Of a stretch of 64,000 nt of DNA, positions 45,339 through 56,352 are shown in pieces (position 1 is the stretch's first letter; every line of letters starts with the position of its first letter). A program made the position numbers and the translations under genes. The stretch lies in the NCBI RefSeq assembly GCF_051622035.1, contig NC_135360.1, forward strand, positions 10,158,001-10,222,000, read 5' to 3'. Below the pieces are notes generated by a model, which worked only from the letters and a program-made list of their open reading frames with translations, made no database searches and had not been told where the DNA came from. The stretch is from Arctopsyche grandis (taxonomy: Eukaryota > Arthropoda > Insecta > Trichoptera > Hydropsychidae).

Positions 45339-45699
45339 TTTAAGATCGGTTTGTGCAGGTGAAGTTGCCGAAACGTTCGCAATGATGCTCGTTACTGTTC
45401 GCGAGCCTCATGATCATGACGTCACAAGCAAATTTCCACATTCTAATTTTTTCATTTTTTACTTTAATGTGGTGAATAAGACCGTGATAAGACGTTGTTT
45501 ATGTTGATTCGAATTTATTTGAAATTTTTGCATAAAAAAGATTTATCAGCTAGATTTTATCTAGTTAGACAAGAATTTTAATACATGCGAAGAAAATTCA
45601 CTCGACGTTTTCCAACAGGAATCTAACGACACGAACTTTGGAATGCAACTTGGTCGGGAATATGTCAGCTAATTTCGAGCTCTATGAATATGTCAGCTA

Positions 45700-45960
45700 T
45701 TTTTTAATCGTCAATCCGACTACTATCAAACCTCATATAACCGTTGATTATCAGCCTAAAAGCTGGCTAAGTTTTGATGAGAGGTATTAGACCATCCTTC
45801 GTACAGTTCGGATCTGACACCATTTGATTTTTTTCATAAAACCTATAGCATAATACCATCTTTAACCTATTAAAGCGTACAAATAACATTGTCGACATCC
45901 ACCAGCTTGTAATAAGGCTCAAACAACTGATGGAAGAATTTTACACGTAAATACTGTCAG
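45700..45960 (+). pseudogene. mariner-family transposase remnant
   Basis: Frame 45787-45840 encodes LDHPSYSSDLTPFDFF, which matches the mariner hallmark HPPYSPDLAPxDFxLF containing the third catalytic Asp. Just upstream, aagctggctaagttttgatg (K-L-A-K-F then two stops, then E-V-L) corresponds to the family's LRELGWEVL stretch. In-frame stops and an indel after DFF show it is dead. Ends and inverted repeats were not found. Confidence 0.7.
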
Positions 45961-46301
45961 AATTATTAATTAAGATTGTTAAAAGATTATCTAGAAAATA
46001 TTATAATTTAGTATTTTATATTTAAATATTATAAAGAGTATTGAGAAAATAGTTCAACATAAAAGCGGCGCAATTGAGTTTATTTCATGCGAGTTTTCAT
46101 AGAGGACCTTTATTTATAACAACATAGGTCTATTCCAGAAAATTGGTTTTTAAATCTCACGACATAAAATCTTATCTTTGATTTAACATTTTGTGAATTT
46201 TTCTCCCTGCAAGCTAGTTTTTATCAAAATTGAACGTTTTAAAAAGCAACGTTCTGATATTCATACATCTCTATTGAATGAAATATACTTATGATAAAGG
46301 T

Positions 46302-46446
46302 TCGGCGCGACCCAGTGCTGTTTGGACAAAAAATGGATTTATCATTTTACAATGGTCAACCTTTTTTTTGCTCTCTAGCTTTGTATTTAATTGTAATAGA
46401 CAATGGTGAACCAATTTTTTGTCCAAATAGCACTGGGTAGAGCCGA
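46302..46446. mobile_element. 145-base fold-back MITE
   Basis: The left arm tcggcgcgacccagtgctgt, ttggacaaaaaat and the right arm attttttgtccaaatagcac, tgggtagagccga are inverted repeats of about 33 bases, with further weaker complementarity (acaatggtcaacc / ggtgaacca). No coding capacity; superfamily unknown. Confidence 0.7.
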
Positions 46447-46449
46447 TCT

Positions 46450-48260
46450 CTACTTACGATATATCGTACAGTTGGAATTAGTTTTGCAAAAAGGATTCAG
46501 TTCCTCGTAGGCTGTACATTGAAAGTTGTAGAACACATAATCAAAACTTTGAGGACTGCACTTTAAAATAGTCTCCAGTACATTACGAAGTAAACCTTAA
46601 AATCATAAATAGCCAATCATTGGGCATTAATCACTCGTTGGAAGCTTTACACTTATTTGGAAGATGGGAAGAGTGTATTTTTTTATTCATTTGACGTCGC
46701 ATAATTCAATTTTGTATAAAATATCTCAGTCAAAGTTTCGCTCAATTTTAAAATGTAATTGCACTTGTAGATAAGTTCAAACTTTTTTTTTCTATATCAA
46801 AAGAAGCATAACGTACGCCCAAATGGGTTTTAATTTTTTGCACACATTTCTGAAATAGCTCATTGTATTCGTCGCGTCATGTTCTCTGTCAATCCGTCAA
46901 CATTTTATCTGCACCCTTCACTCGATACTCTTTAGGCAAATTCAATCCCAGGTATTCCATTCAAAAAACGAAACATATTCAAGCGGTTATTGTTTCGAAA
47001 TATTAACACGCGTCATGGTCACCCTTCATCAAGCGTATCAAATAATGAAAGAGAACAGGTTTCTTTTCCCTCTTTTTTTTTTCAAAAATATATCATCATA
47101 TCTTTTTCTTTCGTCCTTATAATTGTATAGCGGCGTCTCGCTCTCACGGTGGTAGCTCTCAACCACCCCTCACTTATAAATCCTACTGTAGGCGGACACA
47201 AACATCGATATGCGTGCCGATTTATAAATTCCTCGTATGCTCGAATCAAACGCGATTAATATATAAAACATAGCTAATATTTGCTCCACGTACCCCGATG
47301 GGACGAAACTTTTGTTTACAATACTCAAAATGGAACCATTGTTTTTCTCGCACACAAACATAGTCGCGATTTACAACCCTACGACGGCCAATATATGTAT
47401 ATACATAGTGTAGTTAAAATGAAATTTCAACATCGGAGCTTTTTATACCAACCAACGGTCACCGATCCCTTGTAAAAAAGTCGTCTACCTGTTGATCTCT
47501 ACATCAATTGTAAACTGCCTGTACACATCGGACAGGTATACATATGTATCATAGAATAATACCGCCTTCATCCCTTTTTAAGCTGGACCGTCTTTCGAAT
47601 GAACAATTATATGTATACCTGTGTGTTTATGTTATATATTTTTTGTAAATTTTTGATGCATTTGAGCTTTTCTTTGGTGATGTTGTGCGTTGCGAGGGAA
47701 AAGCGGGGGGTTGACGACCCCTATCCATATAGGAAGTGAGGTTACGTTCGTACGGGGCGCGACAGAGAGTGAAAGTGCGGGTGAAAGTGAGTCCGTCCCT
47801 GTCGTGTGTTGTATCAACTTTATAATATCATATGAAACTTACACACATAACACTGTGTATGTGCGCCCCTGGTGCAGGGCCTTTTATATTGGTAACGTCA
47901 AAAATATATTTCGTGTTATCGTGATATGAATTCGATATTTTGCTTCTTCGGATTTGTAAATGTAATCGGAAAATTTGTATGCAAATTTTCAATTTAAGAA
48001 TTCGTGATACTTGCTTCGACGAAAGGTTGCCGTTTGTTGACTTGGATGTATGCTTATTTATGGCAGAAGCTTTATACAGCTTTTGGAAAAGTCGAAGTCA
48101 AAAGAAAAATCAGGCTATCGTCATCATCATTTACATATGCCATTCACCATCACACATGTATTTCTAATTTCATCCATCCATCCCAAGCACTTTTTTCGTC
48201 CATTCTTCTAGCTTTAATTATTAATATAAAGTTACCCGTTAATCTCTTCACTCTCCACCA
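46450..48260. other. Stretch without a supported gene
   Basis: Mostly A+T-rich. 47690-47810 is richer in G and C (gcgggtgaaagtgagtccgt) without a conserved frame. Nothing recognised. Confidence 0.35.
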
Positions 48261-48263
48261 TAT

Positions 48264-48535
48264 ATCCAGCAGTATAGCTCGGTGGATGCGCTAATGCTTA
48301 CCAACAAGAGGATTCCGGGTTCGAGCCCTGGGTTGACTTCGTTTGAAGAAAATTTATTAGGAAGTATTTCTGTAGTGCTACTGGTCTGCTATAAGGATTT
48401 GCAAATTTATTTTATTCAATTGTTTAAACGGTCCTTTATAAAATTGGAAAAATCATCATACTCATTACGTCACCACTATTTGAATATGATTTCAAATTTA
48501 CTATCTATAAATTTATATATTTCAATCAATCATGC
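48264..48535 (+). mobile_element. SINE family A, lacking the 3' tail
   Basis: Head ccagcagtatagctcggtgg, gcgctaatgcttaccaac, B box gggttcgagccc, then gggttgacttcgtttgaaga, gtagtgctactggtctgc, and tgaatatgatttcaaattta near the end. The tail after aatttatatatttc is absent. Confidence 0.75.
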
Positions 48536-48539
48536 ATAC

Positions 48540-49465
48540 TCGTCTTAGCAGATTGCTCCAAAGCGAGGAGTCAGTTATACAGATTAAAAATTATTAATTG
48601 TATATGAATGTATAAAATACAGTCATACACATTATTATTAAATGTATATGAATCCATATATTTACATTAAATACGACATATATGGTCAAATAGTCAAAAA
48701 TACATGTACATACATACATACATATGTATGTACATATTGGATTTGCGATCATTCGTATTGGATTTGGGTTCATTTAAAGCTTAGAATTTCTATAAATCAA
48801 TTTAAAAATGCACTTTTCATAGTTTGTGAAAATTTTAGATTAGCTGCTAAATATTTTATTTATATTAATATATGTATATAGTTCCATTTAATTAATGACT
48901 GATGTATGTTTATTGTAAGAAACCATTCATAATAAATAATAGAGTAATTAAATAAAGATTTTTTTTCTCCAAATAATCAACCCGGCTCTGTTACCGACTT
49001 GAGAGTCACAGAGGCACTTATATAAATATGTATGTGTACTAGTTCCAATATCAAATATTCCTTCAGTGACCAATATGGAACATTTTTTTTGTAAATAATT
49101 TATTATTTTACTCGCTTATAAAAGAATTCCAAGAATGGATACGTACAAAAATATATTATTATTATGTTTCTTTTTTTCAGTGTAAACAAGGTCTGATATT
49201 TTTGTTTACAAGCAGCGGCTTAATGATTCTATTTCGAGAAGCATTGTTGCATTTCTAAGACGCATTTGATGTATTTCGGCGTAACATACATAAATGCCAT
49301 CGAAAGTTCAATTATACAACATAATCATGCCATCGTAACCGGCCAGCAGTAACATAATCGTGCCATTGAAAAGTTCAATTATACAAAATGAGGAAACGAA
49401 AGACTACAAACTTATATAATTACGACTTTTTTAATTAAGAGTGAATTTGAGACTTTTAAACTCAA
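48540..49465. other. A+T-rich stretch without a supported gene
   Basis: Short ORFs only. A tacatacatacatacatatg palindrome lies at 48707-48735, and a small direct repeat (gccatcg...aaagttcaattatacaa) at 49296-49323 and 49362-49388. Confidence 0.4.
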
Positions 49466-49471
49466 AACCAG

Positions 49472-49875
49472 CACTGAGCAACAAAAAATCACGTTTTTGA
49501 GTTACCAGAGCGGAAACTAATCAATCTTTACTAAATTTGACCCACTGGATTTGAATATGATAACGATTTTTGTTGGTTCGTGATCGTTTACGAGATATGA
49601 GCGTTTTTTGGCTTTTGCGGTCTTTAACTCAAAATCTAGTATTGCTGTGCTCAAAGTGAGTATTATAATCAATAGTGAGATGTTATTTCTATTGATTGTG
49701 ATTTTTTATTGTTTTAAAATACTTATAATTAATTATCTAGCGAATTTTAAAAGTCAAAAATATATTTTTTGTACGGATTTTTTCTCCGTGCTATTATCAT
49801 ATTCGAATTCAGTGGGTCAAACTTAGTAAAGATTGATTAGTTTCTGCTATGGTAATTTTTTTTTGTTGCTCAGTG
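49472..49875. mobile_element. 404-base hAT-like MITE with ~90-base terminal inverted repeats
   Basis: The left end cactgagcaacaaaaaa and the right end tttttttgttgctcagtg are inverted. The arms continue with gaaactaatcaatctttact, aaatttgacccactgg and gaatatgataa (inverse at 49790-49850). The flanks aaaccag and aaatcag (one mismatch) may be the target duplication. Ends of CA-TG type and a 7-8 base duplication suggest hAT. Confidence 0.75.
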
Positions 49876-50289
49876 AAATCAGCGTCAATATTTATTTACG
49901 AATCAGTCCAAAGTATTTTTCCAGTGTGTACATTATTTTCTGGCATTTTTTTCCATTTACGATATATTTGATACATTGAAGGATTGATATTATTAACCCG
50001 TCAAATTTATATTTTATTAATAATGTAATTCTAAAAAATATCTAGATGGAATCGAGTACTAAAAGGCGGTAGGTAAGTAAGCATATGAAATGGTTTTATA
50101 TTAAAGTACTATAAATATTATACATTTTCAATATAAAAGTGCTTATCGAAAATAATTTTCCAGTACTCACTAGTTAAATATCAAATAAATTTTTCGCCGA
50201 AAATTATACTATAACATAATTAGAATAATAATTCAACTTTTATTACATTACGATATTTTAATTTATTTATTAATAATAATTATACGGTG

Positions 50290-50820
50290 GTGTAATTAAG
50301 GCCCTGCACTGTTGTACGCGCACGATAATGACAGCCGAATTTGTGACCCAGATAGCGCCGTCTCTTTCTCGCTCGCATTTTCCGCACAGCGCTTGCACAT
50401 TAAACCGTCTTGCGTCCCTTTCCACCGCCACCCACCCTCTTGTTACACTCCTAATTTGGGATAACTTTGTAAATTCACAATATAACAGCGGAAACAATCG
50501 AAAACCGCTCTTACGACGCACGCGACTAGAGTCCAAAATCGCGCCATAACCTTCAGCCCCGTATTACCGTTCGGCATTTCAGTGCTCTCTTTATGCGCTT
50601 TTCGAAAGCCTCCCTATTCGTATGTGACCGTGGGTTGAATTTTGCTTATTACTTAACGGCACTTGCGACGTTTCGTACGCGCGCCGCGACGCTAGTTTTT
50701 CATCTTATATTTTTATGATTTTTTTCGGGCACGATCAAAACGTTACAAATCGAATCGAATTCGCAAACGAATATGGACCGTATTGGCCGGACGTTCGTAT
50801 GCGCGGTGAGTTTTAATGGC
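50290..50820. promoter_or_regulatory. CG-rich island nearest upstream of GABA-B-R2, possible promoter
   Basis: CG-rich DNA (gcactgttgtacgcgcacga, gcgccgtctctttctcgctc, cgtacgcgcgccgcgacgct) is followed by atggaccgtattggccggac at 50773, which opens 11 codons and then meets a strong donor, gcg/gtgagt (50806). This could be a first exon of the receptor gene or of an unknown transcript. It is the nearest such island to the receptor gene. No acceptor can be assigned to it. Confidence 0.3.
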
Positions 50821-51557
50821 TTGCTGCAAAAAAGGTATACGAATTCGCCAAGAGTGATCCGGCTGAAAAATGAAATATTTTCGGGGGCGACCGAAGTAGA
50901 TGACGAATTTAGTTCTGAATTGGTCTTGCTACTGTTTTCTAAGAGCACAGGGCTGCCACATACACTTAGTGTGTGAAATTATTATTTTTAACCGAGTGTG
51001 AGCGGGAAAGCAATTCGGTTATATATTTCAATGACGGAGCGCGATTAAAATGATAAGCTTCGTGGTAAACACGCGATAGAAAATTGTACATATATTTTTA
51101 AATTATACGAATTTATAATTTCGTAGTCTACTTTGTTTATTTTTATACTTTACGCAAATTCATATTAAATACTTGAGTTAATTTTTTATAAAAAATAGGT
51201 TGATTGATTAGAATATTGTATGATAAATTGTAAAACATTTTAAGAAATTGAAAGAAATGTCCAATAAATTTGAAATGCTATTCATTTGTTTATTTTTGTT
51301 ACAATTTTTTTATTTAAATAATAAATTTTTCACAAAAATAAATAAAGGAACAGCAAGAAATAAGGTATAAGAAGCATTACATAAGTAATTTCAATTAAAA
51401 ACATTACTTAAGTAATGTCAATTATTTTTAGGCACTGTCGTTATTCATTTGTTTTTTGTATATTTAAAAAAATATTTGTAGTCGAATTAAATAATTGAAA
51501 TGTCACTAATTTTATAATAAATATTCGCTTGGGAACAGTTTTTTATATAACAGTAGT

Positions 51558-51720
51558 GTTTTTACCCGGCTTCGCTCGGTATTTGTAATATAAACCGCTT
51601 AAACATGGCCAATCTAATAGTATACATTTTATTAACTTTATTTCAATAGTTTTTTTCATTCAATAATTTTATTTTAATTTATTTTAATATTCATTTGTTT
51701 TTCTACTAACCAACAATAGA
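51558..51720 (-). mobile_element. Helitron-like repeat related to the 15509 element
   Basis: tttacccggcttcgctcggt, atttgtaatataaaccg, aaacatggccaatctaatag and attcatttgtttttctac match the element nested at 15509-15737. The ends are eroded. Confidence 0.5.
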
Positions 51721-51724
51721 TATG

Positions 51725-54700
51725 TTTTAAAATGTATTTATTCAAACGAAAGCAAAAAAAATTACATTCAATTTACGTGTGTTGTTATCAATCTGAATGT
51801 TGTAAAATAATTGCAGGATTCGTTTTATACATCCTGATCAGCAAATCAATATATTGTGAGGTACGTGTAGCTCGGTGATGTTACATATGTATGTATGTAC
51901 CAAAATATATATCCTACAATCCAACAAAATGTAGTAAAGTCGTGTTTGTTTACGCCAATTTATTTTTTCCCCTCTGAAATATCCGAAAATACACGAATTT
52001 CTACGTATCGTCGTCACAATACCAAATAATTTAAGAACGAAATTATCCAATTATTTCATCGAAGTTTTCTTTTGAGTAGGTTAAATTTTCGTAGGCTTTT
52101 TTTCGTTTGAGGATATATAAAAATAATCTCGGAGCTTGTAAATAAATCGTCTTTTCTTCGTTTGATCGAAAATATTTTTATTTATTTATTTTCGTCGCAT
52201 GATAAACGTATCAATCAAAAGTTGTTTTTATGAAATAAATGAAAATATTTGGAAAATTGTTGCATCTTGTTTTCGGCAAGGCCATTTACGAAGTCGAACA
52301 TAAAATGTAACTGCAAAAAAAATTATTTTCCATTTCCGACATCAAATTTTTCGAGAAAAAAACAGCGAAAATAGATCAAAGATATGCGAATTTCAGGGAT
52401 AGTGAGATTCTACAAGATTGACCTAAAAACGTGACCCCATGGAAAGGGGGAGAGAAAGTTTCATCTCTATAGTGAGCAAGAAAAGGATAATAAAAAATAT
52501 TTTCATATATATTATAATTTTATATGTGTCATCAAGTATTTCGTTTTTTACACACACGCGATGTGATTTCTTATTTTTGTAAGAGCGAAATGGAACAATC
52601 CATGAAAATATTGAATTACAAATTGTCAAACAAAAAATTATACGAATTGGAAAATATTGACGCGTTATTATTTTCTCCATTTTTTTGAACAGTAATGTAA
52701 TAGTTGATGTTCTCTTGAAATGTTACACAAAAAGACAGGTGTCAACGCGTAATCAAAGATTTCACACACCCAACAGCTACATATGACAGGTACCTATTTA
52801 CAATACCATTACGTGTAAGGTTTGTTGAGAGCATTTTATTTTATTTTTTATGTCAAACGTCGTATGAAATATTATCAATACTAAATAAATGCAACACATA
52901 TGCTCATTACATTATTGAAAAATTAATTTTATAATAGAAATAATATTATTTGTATATCATATACAATCAAATTGAATCAAAACCAAACGGTAGTCATTGT
53001 AATTATTCTGCTTCATCGGTATAATTATGTATTTAAAAAAATAGATTAGAATTTAAATACTGTCGATTCCAAATAATATTCCATATTTTTGATGAAAATA
53101 CTGATTTAATTTCTTTCTTATTTATTTTATTCATCGTAGAATATTAAATTTGTTATTATTTACCCATTTGTTTAGATAAAATGGCAAATTTGCAAATAAA
53201 AATAACCATAGACAATCTGTGTTGAACAGAATGGAGCTTATGGCCAAGAAAGCTCTTGTCTATGGTAAAAGTCGCGCGCATATCGATTGATGTTACACCC
53301 CGTAACGCTACCCATACACATATTGAATAGTTCACATTGCAGAATGAATTGTTTTTTGTCTTAAAATGTTAGCACAGTATTTATATCGATTAGTGTTTAT
53401 TAAAAAAAAATTATAATCATACTCAAATGTATACACATACATACATATATAATATATGCTTTTCCTTTTGGATATTGCTAACTGATGCGGATTAGTCAAA
53501 ATAGGTAAAAATTGAACTCTTTTTTTTATGATATCGCGTTCTTAACGCATCTAAAGAATATATTCGTGGATTTCTTCTTAAATTTATTTGCCAATGTTCC
53601 TTTATACGTAATTTTTTTTTTATATATGCAATAGTACCGACAGGTCACACAAAATTCACTCTATGGTTAACTGTGAAAATATGTTTGTATGTATGTATAC
53701 ATATGTATATCCAAATAAGTTTTACAATGCCAATTGTATTATTATAAAATTACAATATTAAAGACAGAATAGTACATATACAGCCAGCACATACGTATTT
53801 ATGTATTGTATTAGTACCAAATGTAAACAAAAAACATCCCCGTGATGCCTCAGTGGTACAGAGTAGATTATTAATTCCATTCATATAACTCTTCCATTTA
53901 TGGTGATAATGATGGGCACAGGCTACCAGAAAAATAGGTTAAAATAATCTCTGACTACCTACGCTTGCTGACGTAGCAAACGATTACGGTAGCTCGGGTA
54001 CGGTAGCAACGATTTCATTTATAAATCGGAAACCTCTTGAAATGGCAGCCATCCAATTAAATACTGCGCGGGAAGGAAAAACAGTCAATCACAAATGATG
54101 ATTTCTACCACTCACATAAGTATTTGGAACATAGAATACCAATAATTTCAGAAACGACGAATCAATTAAAAGTTTCTCCCACGTTCTAAGGAAATATACC
54201 CAAAAGGAAAGGAGTGGGGTAAATATATGGGAAGTCCCATACTCTTTTCTAGATAGGAAGCAATGAAATGCTTATTGCACTTAATTAATCTTAATTAATA
54301 AAAAAAAGTTTGCTTAATGTTTTTAAATGTAAATATATTGAAAAATTGCATTAGTTCGTGTCCGTAAATGTTTTAAACAGCAAACAGACACGAATGTATG
54401 CATAGCATTATGTATATTTCAATAATATTCAAGCAAAACCGTTATTGTTAATAGGTTTGAGATTTTTTTCTATTATGCTGTACACTAAAATTAAAATAAG
54501 ATAATATTATAAATACTAACAAAAAATGTAGAATAGAAAATAATCAGTAAATCAGTAACTATTTTAATAGATATAAGATGTATTGTGAATATAATTTACA
54601 AACAATAAAAAGCAGTTCAAAATCAAAATCAAAAAATAAAAGCATTCAAATAAGTGTGTTGTGTTTTTATTAAATAATCCGTAATAAAAATATTTAGAAA

Positions 54701-54760
54701 CACTGTATGTATATGTATGTATGTACTGGAAAATCAAAAATATACATATGAGCCGTTAAT
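51725..54760. other. A+T-rich stretch without a supported gene
   Basis: Three kilobases of short unconserved ORFs. A 10-base inverted repeat (ccatagacaa / ttgtctatgg, 53206-53265) is the only structured item noted, plus tacatatgtatgt palindromes. Confidence 0.4.
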
Positions 54761-54762
54761 AA

Positions 54763-55024
54763 CGGCCCATTATATTTAAAATTGGCATATGTCTGGTTTT
54801 CTTTATTTCGAGAAATATCTCGTGAAACATCAAATATAATATTTTGTGTTTTACGATATTTAAAAAGAATAGGTTTATTGGTTTGTAATAGGTTTATTCT
54901 GCTTTTCCGAGATTCTGAACATATCAAATTAAAGTAGTGATAACAATTTGTGAATTAATTCAAAATGAAATAGTGTTTTTAGAACTGAATATTGGACTTC
55001 CCGAAACTTTCAAATATGACGGGT
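54763..55024 (+). mobile_element. ~260-base dispersed repeat, second copy
   Basis: Matches the insertion at 11070-11312. Its ends cccattatatttaaaattgg and caaatatgacggg are weak inverted repeats, so it is probably a MITE. It is the closest recognised repeat upstream of the receptor gene. Confidence 0.6.
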
Positions 55025-55404
55025 AATATGTACATATATGTATATGTAGAAGGCTTATGTTAAAGTATATAAATGTAATTGCTAAGATTGAAGCATTGAT
55101 TGCACAATAAATTATTTGTAAATTTCAACGTGTACGGGCACCACTAGAGTGTCAACATTCGGCTGACCGAACGTCGTAAGTGCCGTACTCTTCAGTACAA
55201 ATTTTCACATTTTTCAAATGAAATGCTTTTACACTTACGGTTTGCCGAGTGAACGTCTAACCTTTTTCCCTGTCGGTATTAAAATGAAATAAGTGCGCTC
55301 GAATGGTTAATCCAAAAGAACCTTTAACGCGTGTTATCATAGAGTGAAATTTGTAATTACCGTTCGCAGTTTGTATTCTCGTATGGAAATTGATCGCATT
55401 TCAG

Positions 55405-55495
55405 GCTAGAGTCTTGCTGAAACAGCAGCGGTTCACGTCTGAAAGCTCATTCGGCAAACGATGTTTTATTGAAGCAAAATTGTTCAAATTCACCG
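55405..55495 (+). other. Candidate noncoding 5' exon of GABA-B-R2
   Basis: The acceptor gatcgcatttcag ends at 55404 and a donor (ccg/gtaaat) starts at 55496. They bound 91 bases that are less A+T-rich than the flanks. About 230 bases upstream, cgtc/gtaagt at 55176 is a good donor that could close a first exon starting near 55130. Spliced in order, these would lead to the acceptor at 56294. No transcript evidence is available, so this is inference from splice-site strings only. Confidence 0.3.
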
Positions 55496-56294
55496 GTAAA
55501 TGTTCAAATGTGAATTAACGGGATGTGTGCTACTAAAGATAAAGTAAAATTGTGAGTTTTGTTTCGTTTTTAATGCGAATTTAATAAAATAATTATACGA
55601 TCAGAATATATTATACATTCTATGAAAATGCGAACACTTTTTGATCAAAGTTAAAAATCAATTTGAATGTTTAATTTTATTTTATAACAAAATATATAAT
55701 TGTTATGACCTGGATAAATGTGCTATGGAAATAATTCATTATTATTATTTGATTTATAATACATTTATTACGGGGCGGTGCTCGGATTATGAAGTAATGA
55801 ATGTAAACGGTTTATTTTAATCAGATTTCTAAATCCTCTATCGTAATTTGTCGTTATCTATCAATGCTAATTTTCAAAGCTTTACTTATTGAATGTGTTT
55901 CAGTCTAATTATATGTGATAAAAATATACACATACATATATTATAGAATTAATGTGGGTAAATTCAACGGCTAAATTGTACTCATCAATTCACGTTCGAC
56001 GTTGCACATTCGATTATTGATTTCCAATTTTAAAAATTGAACGCTCGTCACAGTCGAAATATTAAAATTTACCTTCACAAATTGAATTGACCTCACCCAA
56101 AATCGAACAATGACCCGACCCTGACCACGTAGGCGATCAATCGTGAAAGCATGCTCAGGGTCAAAATGTTCGTGACGGGAAAAGTTTCAACTTTGTAGTA
56201 CTGAATAATCAACAACATTCATTTTACATATATTTCAAAATTCATACTGTATTATAAAAAAAACGTTTGACTAATTTTATATTTGAACTTTCAG

Positions 56295-56352
56295 AAAATC
56301 AAAGTCGATTCACAGCATGTCTTGATCTTGAATTGTAAATTCGTCGCAAAAA
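56295..56352 (+). other. GABA-B-R2: 5' UTR part of the first coding exon of GABA-B-R2
   Basis: A pyrimidine-rich acceptor (tttgaactttcag) ends at 56294, so the exon holding the start codon probably begins at 56295, and the gene has at least one noncoding exon further upstream. The ATG at 56353 follows caaaaa, an A-rich context usual for insect starts. It is the first ATG that gives a signal peptide in frame with the conserved ectodomain; the ATG at 56318 meets an in-frame stop almost at once. Confidence 0.6.

Larger units (their letters stand above)
43412..45650 (+). repeat. Degenerate satellite-like tandem array
   Basis: Units begin with ggtgaagnngncgaaac-like strings at 43412, 43704, 44162, 45019 and 45358. 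The first four share ctgaactatttattctgatt, tgaatcgtacggcat-like, gggcgtttcttcaggtc, cttattatttcgactacatt and ttcttcaaatatgggaatc. The later units share gatgatgctcgttgctgttc, gcgagc and gtataaaaaagatt. Spacing is about 290 to 860 bases with indels. No protein is encoded. Confidence 0.75.

Noticed and set aside
43412..45650. CRISPR-like array
   Set aside because: Units are hundreds of bases long and diverged, spacers are not unique, and the DNA is eukaryotic.
50773..50976. 67-codon frame starting MDRIGRTFV
   Set aside because: Not recognised. A strong donor after 11 codons suggests that, if exonic at all, it would be a short first exon.
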